DNA of 33,623 bases, from positions 1 through 33,623 of the forward strand of contig CALKES010000032.1 of assembly GCA_938084715.1 (NCBI GenBank), written 5' to 3'. This DNA is from Candidatus Bipolaricaulota bacterium (GTDB taxonomy: Bacteria > Bipolaricaulota > Bipolaricaulia > Bipolaricaulales > Bipolaricaulaceae). The notes under the pieces are model-generated. The model searched no databases and was not told the DNA's origin. It was given only the letters and a program-made list of their open reading frames with translations. The position numbers and the translations under genes are program-made. Below are positions 1-7,445 of the stretch, piece after piece (the first letter of the stretch is position 1; each line of letters opens with the position of its first letter).

Positions 1-390
1 CTCCGCTACCGCGCGCTTGAAGTCCGGAATGCCCACCACGCCGGGGATGAAGGTGACCGTCGCCTTCTCGGTGGCGAGGTTGACCGAGGCGGAGACGACG
101 CCGGGGAGCGAGTGCAGGGCCTCCTCCACATGGGCGACGCAAGAGCTGCAGGTCATCCCGCCGATGGGGAGGACCATCGTCTCGGTGGGGACCTCGTAGC
201 CTGCGTCCTGGACGGCTCGGACGAGGGATGCCCAATCGAGGGGGGCCTCGGCCTCCACCGTCGCCCGCTCGGCTGCCAGGTTCACCGCGGCCCGCTTCAC
301 CCCCGGAACCCGGGACAGCGCCGCCTCCACCCGGGCGGCGCAGGAGGCACAGCTCATCCCCCGGACCGGCAACGCCCTCCGCTCGGCCAT
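1..390 (-). CDS. copA: Copper-translocating P1B-type ATPase, N-terminal part (partial)
   Basis: The minus strand is open from an ATG at 390 to the window edge (130 codons, no stop), so the gene continues beyond position 1. Two heavy-metal-associated domains follow each other: the first carries GMSCASC near residues 11-17, the second GMTCSSC near residues 79-85. Each is followed by the usual VEAAL/VEEAL helix and a PGV...A.VNLA strand. Tandem HMA domains with CxxC at the N-terminus are typical of Cu(+)-exporting CopA-type ATPases of the inner membrane. The ATPase core is outside the window, so a stand-alone metallochaperone cannot be fully excluded. It is divergent from the gene at 480; the 89 bp between them should hold both promoters. 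Confidence 0.85.
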   Translation of the reverse strand, partial: MAERRALPVRGMSCASCAARVEAALSRVPGVKRAAVNLAAERATVEAEAPLDWASLVRAVQDAGYEVPTETMVLPIGGMTCSSCVAHVEEALHSLPGVVSASVNLATEKATVTFIPGVVGIPDFKRAVAE

Positions 391-479
391 CGCCCGAAGA
401 CTACCGGTTCCGCGAGCTCCCGGCCACGTCCCCTCGCCCGGAACCGCCCAGGAGGCCACAATTGGCCCAAGGAGGAGCG

Positions 480-1502
480 ATGCAGCTAGGAAAGGTCCCG
501 CGGATCCACCTGGGCGAGTACCCCACCCCCCTCGCGGAGCTCTCGAACCTCGGCCGGAAGCTCGGGGGGCCACGGCTCTTCGTGAAGCGCGAAGACCTCG
601 TGGGGATCGCCCTGGGGGGGAACAAGGTCCGGAAGCTCGAGTACGCCCTCGCCGAGGCCCTTGCTCAAGGGTCCACCACGATCGTCACAAGCGGCGCCGT
701 CCAGAGCAACCACGTGCGCCTCACGATCGCCTGCGCGAGCCGCCTGGGCCTCAAGACCTACGTGGTCTTACGGGGGGAGCGACCGAGCGTCCCCACAGGG
801 AACCTCCTCCTCGACCACATCCTCGGGGCGGCGGAAGTCCACTGGGTGGACCCCAAGGGCTTCGCCACCCGGGAGGAGCTTGCCCGGGCCACGGAGGCCA
901 GGGCCGAGGAGCTTGGGGAGGACCTCCGGCGGCGGGGGGAGCGGCCCTACGTGATCCCCAACGGCTGCAAGCCCCTCCACTCGGCCCTTGCCTACGCCGG
1001 CTGTGTGCTGGAGCTTTTGGAGCAGATGCGGGTCCTGGACCTCGCGCCGGACGCGATCGTCACCGCCTGCGGGACCGCCGGGACCCAGACCGGCCTCGTC
1101 CTGGGCTCCCTCCTCTTCGCCCAGGGCGGGATCCGCGTGGTGGGGGTGAGCGTCTCCGCCAAGGCCGAAGCCCTGCGGGAGAGGATTCGGCAGAACCTCC
1201 AGGAGGCCCTGCGCTTTCTCGGGCTTGCGCTTCCCGTGCCCGAGGGGGCGATCGAGGTCCACGACGGCTACGTGGGGCCGGGGTACGCAGTCCCGACGCC
1301 GGGGATGCGGGCGGCGGTGGAGCTCCTCGCCCGCACCGAGGGGATCCTCCTCGATCCGGTGTACACGGGGAAGGCAATGGCCGGGCTCCTCGATCTCCTG
1401 GAGAAGGGGGTGTTGGGGGGCGCGGAGGCCGTGGTGTTCCTCCACACCGGCGGGGTGCCCGCCCTGTTCGCCGACACCCAATTCCCCGCGTTCCTCACCT
1501 AA
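480..1502 (+). CDS. PLP-dependent D-cysteine desulfhydrase / ACC deaminase family protein
   Basis: A 340-residue protein of the fold-type II PLP family that includes D-cysteine desulfhydrase (D-cysteine to pyruvate, H2S and ammonia) and 1-aminocyclopropane-1-carboxylate deaminase. The PLP lysine lies in GGNKVRKLEY (about residue 44), followed by SGAVQSNHVR and a glycine-rich phosphate loop, CGTAGTQTG. Near the C-terminus the sequence reads DPVYTGKAMAGL. From family knowledge, true ACC deaminases have a glutamate here (YEGKS) while D-cysteine desulfhydrases have YTGKA, so I favour the desulfhydrase. The frame stays open upstream, but the ATG at 480 has a strong AAGGAGGA site just before it and begins where homologues begin. 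It is cytoplasmic and apparently monocistronic. Confidence 0.85.
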   Translation: MQLGKVPRIHLGEYPTPLAELSNLGRKLGGPRLFVKREDLVGIALGGNKVRKLEYALAEALAQGSTTIVTSGAVQSNHVRLTIACASRLGLKTYVVLRGERPSVPTGNLLLDHILGAAEVHWVDPKGFATREELARATEARAEELGEDLRRRGERPYVIPNGCKPLHSALAYAGCVLELLEQMRVLDLAPDAIVTACGTAGTQTGLVLGSLLFAQGGIRVVGVSVSAKAEALRERIRQNLQEALRFLGLALPVPEGAIEVHDGYVGPGYAVPTPGMRAAVELLARTEGILLDPVYTGKAMAGLLDLLEKGVLGGAEAVVFLHTGGVPALFADTQFPAFLT

Positions 1503-1514
1503 GTGGGTAGGCCC

Positions 1515-1542
1515 TTGACTCCCCGCCTCCGCGGTGTATCCT
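1515..1542 (+). promoter_or_regulatory. Sigma-70-type promoter of the marR-ABC operon
   Basis: TTGACT at 1515-1520, a 16-bp spacer, and TATCCT at 1537-1542. The palindrome at 1545-1565 begins directly behind the -10 box, so a bound regulator would cover the transcription start. Confidence 0.6.
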
Positions 1543-1544
1543 TC

Positions 1545-1565
1545 GCCTCCTAACGATTAGGAGGC
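1545..1565. promoter_or_regulatory. Perfect 21-bp palindrome, candidate MarR operator
   Basis: GCCTCCTAA, a CGA spacer, and TTAGGAGGC form 9-bp perfect arms. The right arm contains the AGGAGG ribosome-binding site of the GTG start at 1571, and the left arm abuts the -10 box. MarR-family dimers typically bind dyads of this size in their own promoter, so autoregulation is the natural reading. The RNA could also fold into a hairpin that hides the ribosome-binding site. Confidence 0.55.
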
Positions 1566-1570
1566 AAACG

Positions 1571-2005
1571 GTGCACAACGAAGGCGAGGAGCTCGGCCAC
1601 CTCCTCCTCCAGGTGACGAAGCTCCTCCGGGACCGGGTCCACGTCCGGATGGAGGGGATCGGCCTCAGCCGTGGCCAGGGCCTCGTCCTCTTCCACCTCG
1701 GTCGCGAGGAGGGCCTGTCCCAGGGGGAGCTCGCCCGCCAGACCCTCGTCCGCCCGGCCACCCTGACCGAGGTCCTCCAGCGGATGGAGGCCGCCGGCCT
1801 CGTGGAGCGGCGGGCCGACCCCGCCGATGCCCGGGTGTCCCGGGTGTTCCTGACCGAAGCGGGGGCCCAGGCCCGGGCCCGGGCCGAGGAGATCTGGAAC
1901 GAGCTGGAAGACAAAATCGGGCAGATCCTCCCCCCCGCCGAACGGGCCGAGCTCCGGAAGCTTCTCGCTAAGCTCCGCCACGGACTTGCCCCGGAGGAGC
2001 CGTGA
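1571..2005 (+). CDS. MarR-family transcriptional regulator
   Basis: A 144-residue winged-helix regulator starting at GTG 1571, with TAGGAGG seven bases upstream. Residues about 48-70 (EGLSQGELARQTLVRPATLTEVL) form the helix-turn-helix, followed by the wing signature (GLVERRADPADARVSRVFLT) with the conserved D-x-R pattern of MarR proteins. Its stop overlaps the GTG start of the following ABC exporter subunit (GTGA), so it is the first gene of a three-gene operon. MarR proteins next to multidrug exporters usually repress the exporter until a ligand binds. That role is inferred here from context and from the palindrome in the promoter. Confidence 0.9.
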   Translation: MHNEGEELGHLLLQVTKLLRDRVHVRMEGIGLSRGQGLVLFHLGREEGLSQGELARQTLVRPATLTEVLQRMEAAGLVERRADPADARVSRVFLTEAGAQARARAEEIWNELEDKIGQILPPAERAELRKLLAKLRHGLAPEEP

Positions 2006-3753
2006 GGTCCCTCCTCCGGATGTACCGGTTCGTCAGGCCCTACCGGTGGGCGGCCCTTGGGGCCCTCGCCCTCCTCCTCGGGATGGTGGGCGCGGACCTC
2101 CTCATCCCCCGCCTCACCCAGCGGATCATCGACGTCGGCATCGCCCGGGGGGACCTGCGGACGGTGGGGCTCACCGCCGCCGCGATGATCGGCCTCGCCG
2201 TCCTCAGCACCCTGTTTGCGATCGCCAACACCGTCCTCTCCGTCCGGGTGGGCCAAAGCTTCGCCCACGACGTCCGCAACGCCCTCATGGGGAAAGTTCA
2301 GACGTTCTCGTTTGCCGACCTCGATAAGTTCCGCACGGGCCAGCTCATCGTCCGGTCCACGAGCGACGTGGGGATGGTGGAGATGGTCGTGGCGATGTCC
2401 CTGCGGATCCTCACCCGGGCCCCGGTGTGGATGGTGGGGAGCGTGGTCCTCCTCGTCCTCACCAGCCCCCGGCTGGCGTGGATCCTGGTGGGGTTCATCC
2501 CGGTGATTGCGGTCATCATGGCCATCTTCCTCTCCCGGGGGCGGTCGATGTTCACGGCTGTCCAGGGGCAGCTGGACCGGCTGAACACCGTGCTCCAGGA
2601 GAACCTGGCCGGGGTGCGGGTGGTGAAGGCGTTTGTGCGGGAAGAGCACGAGGCCAGGCGGTTCGATCGGGAGAACGAGGCCCTGATGCGGCGCCAGATT
2701 GGGGTGATGACGTTCTTCGCCGTGCTTGCCCCGACGATGACCCTCCTCGTGAACCTCGGGGTGGTGGGGGTGATCGGGCTTGGGGGGTGGGCCGCGATCG
2801 GGGGCGAGCTCACCGTGGGCCAGGTGGTGGCGTCCGTGAACTACCTCACCTACGCCCTGTTCCCGATGATGCTCATCGCCGGGATGATGGGCCCTCTCTC
2901 CGCGGCCGAGGCCTCCGCCTCCCGGATCCTCGAGGTCCTGGACGCGGAGCCGTCGGTGCGGGAGAGGCCGGGGGCCAAGGCGTGGAAGCCCTCCTCCTCC
3001 CGGGGAGCGAGGGTCGCGTTTGAGGACGTGTGGTTCTCCTACAACGGGGAACCCGTCCTCCGGGGGGTGAGCTTTGTCGCCGAGCCGGGGGAGACGGTGG
3101 CCATCCTCGGGGCCACGGGATCCGGAAAGTCAACCCTCCTCCACCTCATCCCCCGGTTCTACGACGTGACCGCGGGAAGGGTGGCCGTGGACGGGGTCGA
3201 CGTCCGGGACTACACCCTCGCCTCCCTCCGCCAGGGAATCGGGATCGCCCTCCAGGAGCCCGTCCTGTTCACAGGGACGGTCCGCGACAACATCCGCTAC
3301 GGCCGGCCCGAGGCGGGGGACGAGGAGGTGGTCGCCGCGGCCCAAGCCGCCCAGGCCCACGAGTTCATCCTCGAGCTCCCCCGGGGCTACGCCACGGTCG
3401 TCGGGGAGCGGGGGGTGAACCTATCGGGGGGCCAGCGACAGCGGATCGCCATCGCCCGGGCCCTCCTCGTCCGGCCCCGGCTCCTCCTCCTCGACGACAG
3501 CACCAGCTCGCTGGACATCGAAACCGAGGTCAAGCTGCAGGACGCCCTGGACCGGCTCCTGGCCCGGGACATGCCCGCGACCCGGTTCGTGGTCGCCCAG
3601 CGGGTGAGTACGGTGATGCTGGCGGACAAGATCGTGGTCCTGGACGAAGGGCGGGTGGCCGCCCTGGGGACCCACGACGAGCTCATGGAGCGGAGCCCAA
3701 TCTACCAGGAGATCTACGCGTCCCAGCTTGGGGGTGAGGCCCGTGTCCCGTGA
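2002..3753 (+). CDS. Heterodimeric ABC exporter, subunit with degenerate ATP site
   Basis: A 583-residue half-transporter: six-helix exporter domain (about 1-310), then the nucleotide-binding domain. Walker A is GATGSGKST (about 370-378) and the signature is LSGGQ (474-478). Walker B ends LLLLDD, so the catalytic glutamate is replaced by Asp 499, and the switch histidine is replaced by Gln 533 (VVAQRVST). These two substitutions are the known mark of the degenerate-site subunit in heterodimeric exporters of the TM287/288 and BmrCD type. The partner is the next gene. The GTG start overlaps the marR stop by 4 bp. Likely substrates are drugs or lipids expelled across the inner membrane; the sequence does not tell which. 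Confidence 0.9.
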   Translation: MRSLLRMYRFVRPYRWAALGALALLLGMVGADLLIPRLTQRIIDVGIARGDLRTVGLTAAAMIGLAVLSTLFAIANTVLSVRVGQSFAHDVRNALMGKVQTFSFADLDKFRTGQLIVRSTSDVGMVEMVVAMSLRILTRAPVWMVGSVVLLVLTSPRLAWILVGFIPVIAVIMAIFLSRGRSMFTAVQGQLDRLNTVLQENLAGVRVVKAFVREEHEARRFDRENEALMRRQIGVMTFFAVLAPTMTLLVNLGVVGVIGLGGWAAIGGELTVGQVVASVNYLTYALFPMMLIAGMMGPLSAAEASASRILEVLDAEPSVRERPGAKAWKPSSSRGARVAFEDVWFSYNGEPVLRGVSFVAEPGETVAILGATGSGKSTLLHLIPRFYDVTAGRVAVDGVDVRDYTLASLRQGIGIALQEPVLFTGTVRDNIRYGRPEAGDEEVVAAAQAAQAHEFILELPRGYATVVGERGVNLSGGQRQRIAIARALLVRPRLLLLDDSTSSLDIETEVKLQDALDRLLARDMPATRFVVAQRVSTVMLADKIVVLDEGRVAALGTHDELMERSPIYQEIYASQLGGEARVP

Positions 3754-5623
3754 CGAACCCCCTCGGACGGGCCCTGGACCGCGGCCGTTCGCGCCGGGGA
3801 TGCCCGGTCCCGGGGGCCGGGGGATGATCGGAACCCGGATCGAGAAGGCCCGGGACGTGCCGGGAACCCTGCGCCGGCTCCTCCGCTACCTCCGCCCCTA
3901 CCGGGCCCACTTCGCCGCCGTGTTCGTCCTCGCCCTCCTCGCCACGGCCCTGTCCCTCCTCGGCCCGTTCCTCATGGGCCGGGCGATCGACGGGGCGATC
4001 CGCGGCCGCGACGCGGGACTCCTCTTCCGGATCGTCCTCCTCATGGCCGGGACCTACCTCCTCGCGTGGGGGGCCCGCTACGGGGAGAACGTGATCCTGG
4101 CCCGGGCCTCCCAGCGGGCCATGCGCACCCTGAGGGGGGATCTGTTCGGCCACCTCCAGACCCTCCCCCTGCGGTTCTTCGACGCCCGCCCCCATGGCGA
4201 GCTCATGAGCCGGCTCACCAACGACCTGGAGGCCATCAACCGGGTGCTGTCCCAAAACGTGCTCCAGCTCTTCTCGGGGGCGCTGACGGTGGTGGGGATT
4301 CTGGTGATGATGTTTTCCCTCAACCCCCTCCTCGCCCTGGGGGCCCTGGTGGCCTTCCCCCTGATGCTCGGCCTCGTGGGGTGGGTGGGAAAGCACACCC
4401 GCCAGGGCTTCCGGGAGTACCAGAAGAAGCTCGGGGAGCTCAACGGGCAACTGGAGGAGACGTACAGCGGGCAGCGGGTCGTGCTGGCCTTTGGCCGGGG
4501 GGAGGAGGTCCTCCGGTCGTTTGCCCAGGCCAACGCCGCGGTCCGCGACGCCGGGATCCGCGCCCAAACCTACGCCCTCCTCGTCCCGCCGATGATGGGG
4601 ATCCTCTCCAACGCCAACATCGCGATCCTGGCCGGGCTGGGGGGGTGGCTGACGATCCTCGGCCGGGCCAGCGTGGGGACCATCGCCGCGTTCGTAAGCT
4701 ACTCCCGGCAGTTCGCCGAGCCCCTGCGGATGCTCGGGGACCTGTACAACCAAATCCAGTCCGCCCTTGCCGGCGCGGAGCGGATCTTCGAGGCCCTCGA
4801 CACCCCCCCGGAACCCCCCGACCCCCCGGGGGCCGTGGTCCCGGCCGCCGTCCAGGGCCACGTCGTGTTCCGCGACGTCAGCTTCAGCTACGTCCCCGGG
4901 ACCCCCGTCTTGACCAACGTCTCCCTCGAGGCCCGCCCGGGGGAGACGATCGCCCTCGTCGGGCCCACCGGGGCCGGGAAGACCACGATCGCCAGCCTCC
5001 TCGCCCGGTTCTACGACCCGGACGAGGGCGAGATCCTCGTCGATGGGATCGACATCCGAAACCTCACCCGCCAGGACCTGCGCCGCCAGATCGGGATCGT
5101 GCTCCAGCAGACGTTCTTGTTTGCGGACACGGTCATGGAGAACATCCGCTACGGTCGCCTGGGGGCCACCGACGACGAGGTCGTCCAGGCCGCGGTGCTG
5201 GCCCACGCCGACCCGTTCATCCGCAAGCTCCCCGACGGGTACGGAACCGTCCTCACCGAGCGGGGGGCGAACCTAAGCGAGGGCCAGCGGCAGCTTCTGG
5301 CCATCGCCCGGGCGATCCTCGCTGACCCCCGGATCCTCATCCTCGACGAGGCCACCAGCAGCGTGGACACCCGGACCGAAGTGGCGATCCAGGCCGGGCT
5401 GCGGGCGGTGATGCGGGGGCGGACGAGCTTTGTCATTGCCCACCGCCTGTCCACGATCCGCAACGCGGACCAGGTGGTGGTGATCGAGGGGGGGCGAATT
5501 GTGGAGCGGGGGACCCACGACGAGCTCCTGGCTCGGCGGGGGGTCTACTGGCGCCTCCACACAAGCCAGTTCCGGCGCGTGCCGGCCGTCGCCGGGGGAG
5601 GGGGGCCCGGCGCCCCGGGCTAA
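3743..5623 (+). CDS. Heterodimeric ABC exporter, catalytic subunit
   Basis: The second half-transporter, 626 residues from the GTG at 3743, which is preceded by GGGGGTGAGG. TTG 3728 and GTG 3734 in the same frame lack such a site. A Pro/Gly-rich N-terminal stretch of about 40 residues precedes the six-helix domain. The ATPase has Walker A GPTGAGKTT (about 407-415), Walker B ILILDE with the catalytic glutamate intact, and the switch histidine in IAHRLST. Its signature reads LSEGQ rather than LSGGQ. In heterodimeric exporters the odd signature pairs with the degenerate site of the partner, so the two subunits match. It overlaps the preceding gene by 11 bp. Confidence 0.9.
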   Translation: MSRDEPPRTGPGPRPFAPGMPGPGGRGMIGTRIEKARDVPGTLRRLLRYLRPYRAHFAAVFVLALLATALSLLGPFLMGRAIDGAIRGRDAGLLFRIVLLMAGTYLLAWGARYGENVILARASQRAMRTLRGDLFGHLQTLPLRFFDARPHGELMSRLTNDLEAINRVLSQNVLQLFSGALTVVGILVMMFSLNPLLALGALVAFPLMLGLVGWVGKHTRQGFREYQKKLGELNGQLEETYSGQRVVLAFGRGEEVLRSFAQANAAVRDAGIRAQTYALLVPPMMGILSNANIAILAGLGGWLTILGRASVGTIAAFVSYSRQFAEPLRMLGDLYNQIQSALAGAERIFEALDTPPEPPDPPGAVVPAAVQGHVVFRDVSFSYVPGTPVLTNVSLEARPGETIALVGPTGAGKTTIASLLARFYDPDEGEILVDGIDIRNLTRQDLRRQIGIVLQQTFLFADTVMENIRYGRLGATDDEVVQAAVLAHADPFIRKLPDGYGTVLTERGANLSEGQRQLLAIARAILADPRILILDEATSSVDTRTEVAIQAGLRAVMRGRTSFVIAHRLSTIRNADQVVVIEGGRIVERGTHDELLARRGVYWRLHTSQFRRVPAVAGGGGPGAPG

Positions 5624-5641
5624 GGGAAACCTTGCCCAGGC

Positions 5642-5647
5642 TACACT
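5642..5647 (+). promoter_or_regulatory. -10 box predicting a leaderless mRNA
   Basis: TACACT ends exactly 6 nt before the GTG at 5654, which has no Shine-Dalgarno sequence. Transcription would begin at or next to the start codon. No convincing -35 hexamer is visible. Confidence 0.4.
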
Positions 5648-5653
5648 CCTCCC

Positions 5654-5914
5654 GTGGTCCGGTTCATCGGGGAGGAGGTCGAAGTGCGGCGGGAGGGCCC
5701 CCTGGGCCCGCCCCTGGCCTTCACCTGGCGCGGGGAAGAGCACCGGGTGGCCGAGGTGGTCGAGGGTCGGCGGGAGCTCGACTTTAGGGCCGCCTGGTGG
5801 CGGAGGCGGCACCGGGACCGGTACCGGGTGAGGACGGCCGACGGACGGACGTTCGACCTCTACTTCCACCGCGGCCCTGGCCGTCGGTACTGGGTCCTGT
5901 GGCGGGAGCTGTAG
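5654..5914 (+). CDS. DUF6504 family small protein
   Basis: An 86-residue protein beginning MVRFIGEEVEV. A FTWRGEEHRVAEVVE segment follows, and it ends with YRVRTADGRTFDLYFHR and YWVLWREL. This is the pattern I associate with the small DUF6504 family, often encoded near DNA polymerase or helicase genes in other bacteria; no biochemical role is established. It is rich in Arg and aromatic residues with no signal peptide, so probably cytoplasmic. The GTG start has a -10-like box directly upstream and no ribosome-binding site. The next gene begins five bases after its stop. Confidence 0.65.
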   Translation: MVRFIGEEVEVRREGPLGPPLAFTWRGEEHRVAEVVEGRRELDFRAAWWRRRHRDRYRVRTADGRTFDLYFHRGPGRRYWVLWREL

Positions 5915-5919
5915 GGGAG

Positions 5920-6822
5920 ATGGCCCCGAACCCCAGGCAGAAGTGGATCGCCGAGCTCAAGGACGCCTACGCCCGCCGGGACCTCGCCGCACTGGGCACC
6001 GCCTACCGACGGGGGTGGGGGGAGCCCGGCCTGGGCCGATGGCTTCAATTGTTTGATCGGATCTACCCCGTGGGGGCGCTCCTCGAGCTCTGCGCGGAGC
6101 TCGACCGCCGAATCGGGGAACATGGCCTCCAGGCGGCCTCCCGGTGGCTCCTGGACACCTGGGCCCCCGGCTGGCGGGGCGTCCTCCCCCCCTCGACGGC
6201 CGACGTGATCTCCCGGGAGCCTGTCCTCCTCTATGGAAACCACCCGTCGATGCTCACTCCGTTTCTCGTCGCCGCCCACGTCCCCCGCCCCGACCTCCGG
6301 ATCGTGTCGGCCAGCTTCGTCTCCCACCTCCTCCCCCACTACGCCCCCTACGCCCTGCCCGTGGAGCTCCCCTACCGGGGGACCTGGCGCCCGCTCCGCC
6401 GCGGGGGGCTCCCCCGGGCCGTCGTGGCGGCAGCCCTCGGTCGGATCCACCCGGGCCCAACCCGGGACGAGGCCCGGGCCGGGAACCGGGAGGCCCTCGC
6501 CCGCGCCTCCGAACACCTCAGGGCGGGGGGCGCGGTCCTCATCGCCCCCGGCGGGGGAGGACGGGAGGGCCGGTGGCACACGGGGATCGCCCACATCCTC
6601 CTCGCCTGCACCCGGGAGGACCGAACCCAGCTTGTCCCGTTCCGGGAACGGAACACCAGCAACCGGATCTTGCGGGGGGCCCTCCGCCGGGGGAGGCCCC
6701 TCGCCGCCCGCCACCCCCCGGAGATCGCGTTCTCCCCCCCCCTCCGGTCCCTTCCCCTCCCGGCGGATCCCCAGGAGCTCACCCGGCTCCTCGAGGCCGA
6801 CTGGCGGAGGCGGTGGGGCTAG
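5920..6822 (+). CDS. PlsC-like acyltransferase family protein (degenerate motif)
   Basis: A 300-residue protein starting at ATG 5920, with TAGGGGAG just upstream (the frame is open further up, but that would overlap the DUF6504 gene). The middle contains LLYGNHPSMLTPFLVAAH (about residues 104-121), resembling the NHxxxxD block of glycerophosphate acyltransferases, and LIAPGGGGREGRW, which resembles the EGxRS block. The acidic residue of HX4D is a threonine here and the second block is altered, so catalysis by the standard mechanism is doubtful. A role in lipid acylation is an inference from these two blocks and their spacing. Its stop codon shares a CTAG with the convergent glutaredoxin gene. 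Confidence 0.5.
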   Translation: MAPNPRQKWIAELKDAYARRDLAALGTAYRRGWGEPGLGRWLQLFDRIYPVGALLELCAELDRRIGEHGLQAASRWLLDTWAPGWRGVLPPSTADVISREPVLLYGNHPSMLTPFLVAAHVPRPDLRIVSASFVSHLLPHYAPYALPVELPYRGTWRPLRRGGLPRAVVAAALGRIHPGPTRDEARAGNREALARASEHLRAGGAVLIAPGGGGREGRWHTGIAHILLACTREDRTQLVPFRERNTSNRILRGALRRGRPLAARHPPEIAFSPPLRSLPLPADPQELTRLLEADWRRRWG

Positions 6823-7070
6823 CCCGAACCCAGGAGGGCGTCGAGGCGGGCGCGGTCGAACCCGATCACGAACTCCCCGTCGATCTCGATCACCGGAACG
6901 CCCTGCTGGCCCGTCTTCCGAACCATCTCCATCGCCGCCTGGTAGTCGGAGGACACGTCCACGTCCCGGTACGGGATCCCCTTGCTCTCCAAATAGCGCT
7001 TGGCCACCTGGCACCACGGGCAGGTGGGGGTGCTGTAGACGATCACTTCCCGCTCGACTTTCCCTTCCAT
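6819..7070 (-). CDS. Glutaredoxin-like (NrdH/Grx) redox protein
   Basis: An 83-residue thioredoxin-fold protein. The active site CPWC sits in VIVYSTPTCPWCQVAKRYLE near residue 20. The cis-proline motif is GVPVIEID, followed by the GFDRARLDALL helix typical of glutaredoxin-family proteins that reduce disulfides or ribonucleotide reductase. The ATG at 7070 lies 28 bp inside the end of the upstream arsR gene, with GGAGGGAA as ribosome-binding site, so the two are co-transcribed and probably translationally coupled. The pairing suggests redox- or metal-responsive expression. The stop is TAG, overlapping the convergent gene at 6822. Confidence 0.85.
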   Translation of the reverse strand: MEGKVEREVIVYSTPTCPWCQVAKRYLESKGIPYRDVDVSSDYQAAMEMVRKTGQQGVPVIEIDGEFVIGFDRARLDALLGSG

Positions 7071-7360
7071 TGTGTTCCCTCCTCGGTGAGTGTTCTGCGG
7101 ACCGCCGGGGGGAGAAGCCCCCGGGCAAACGGGGTCAGAGCCAGGCAGTGGCGGCGCCCATCCCGGCGCCGGACCACGAGCCCCGCCTCCTCCAGAACCC
7201 GCAGGTGGTAGGAGAAGGCCGAGCCCGTCATCCCCAAGGCCTGGGCAATCTCCCCACAGTGAGGGTTCCGCTGGGCGAGGAGGTAGCCCACGATGCGCAG
7301 CCGCTCCGGACTCCCCAGCGCGGAATACGCCTGCGCCAGATGCTCCATCCCCTGGTCCAC
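7043..7360 (-). CDS. ArsR-family winged-helix regulator
   Basis: A compact regulator of about 105 residues. The core is SALGSPERLRIVGYLL, then the recognition helix region (CGEIAQALGMTGSAFSYHLRVLEEAGLV) and the wing (RRRDGRRHCLAL). This order is characteristic of ArsR/SmtB proteins. Only two cysteines remain in it (HCGEI and RRHCL), so a classic ELCVCDL metal site is absent and thiol or redox sensing is possible. I place the start at GTG 7360, seven bases after a good -10 box; ATG 7348 is the alternative. A longer reading from TTG 7396 is unlikely because that TTG is the -35 hexamer. It precedes glutaredoxin and diverges from osmC. Confidence 0.8.
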   Translation of the reverse strand: MDQGMEHLAQAYSALGSPERLRIVGYLLAQRNPHCGEIAQALGMTGSAFSYHLRVLEEAGLVVRRRDGRRHCLALTPFARGLLPPAVRRTLTEEGTQWKGKSSGK

Positions 7361-7367
7361 AACGGGC

Positions 7368-7396
7368 AGTGTACCTTCCGCTCCGGGACATTTCAA
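7368..7396 (-). promoter_or_regulatory. Promoter of arsR-glutaredoxin operon
   Basis: On the minus strand TTGAAA (7396-7391), a 17-bp spacer and TACACT (7373-7368) form a near-consensus sigma-70 promoter. The GTG at 7360 follows the -10 box by seven bases, which predicts a leaderless or nearly leaderless transcript. Confidence 0.65.
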
Positions 7397-7408
7397 CCCT
7401 CATTGAAA
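7391..7408. promoter_or_regulatory. Candidate ArsR operator between divergent promoters
   Basis: TTTCAA, six bases, then TTGAAA form an 18-bp dyad. Its left arm is the -35 box of the minus-strand arsR promoter, and its right edge is 3 bp from the -35 box of the plus-strand osmC promoter. An additional GTTGAA at 7410-7415 mirrors TTTCAAC. ArsR-family operators are commonly dyads of this size, so one bound dimer could silence both directions. Confidence 0.45.
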
Positions 7409-7410
7409 AG

Positions 7411-7439
7411 TTGAACTGAGAAAGGTCCTAAGGTACCCT
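7411..7439 (+). promoter_or_regulatory. Promoter of the osmC-like gene
   Basis: TTGAAC (7411-7416), a 17-bp spacer and TACCCT (7434-7439). The ATG at 7446 lies six bases behind the -10 box, so the mRNA is predicted to be leaderless. Confidence 0.6.
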
Positions 7440-7445
7440 CAGCCC

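Noticed and set aside
7361-7396. TTG 7396 as start of arsR
   Set aside because: This TTG belongs to a TTGAAA-N17-TACACT promoter, and the extra residues have no ArsR similarity; GTG 7360 or ATG 7348 fit better.
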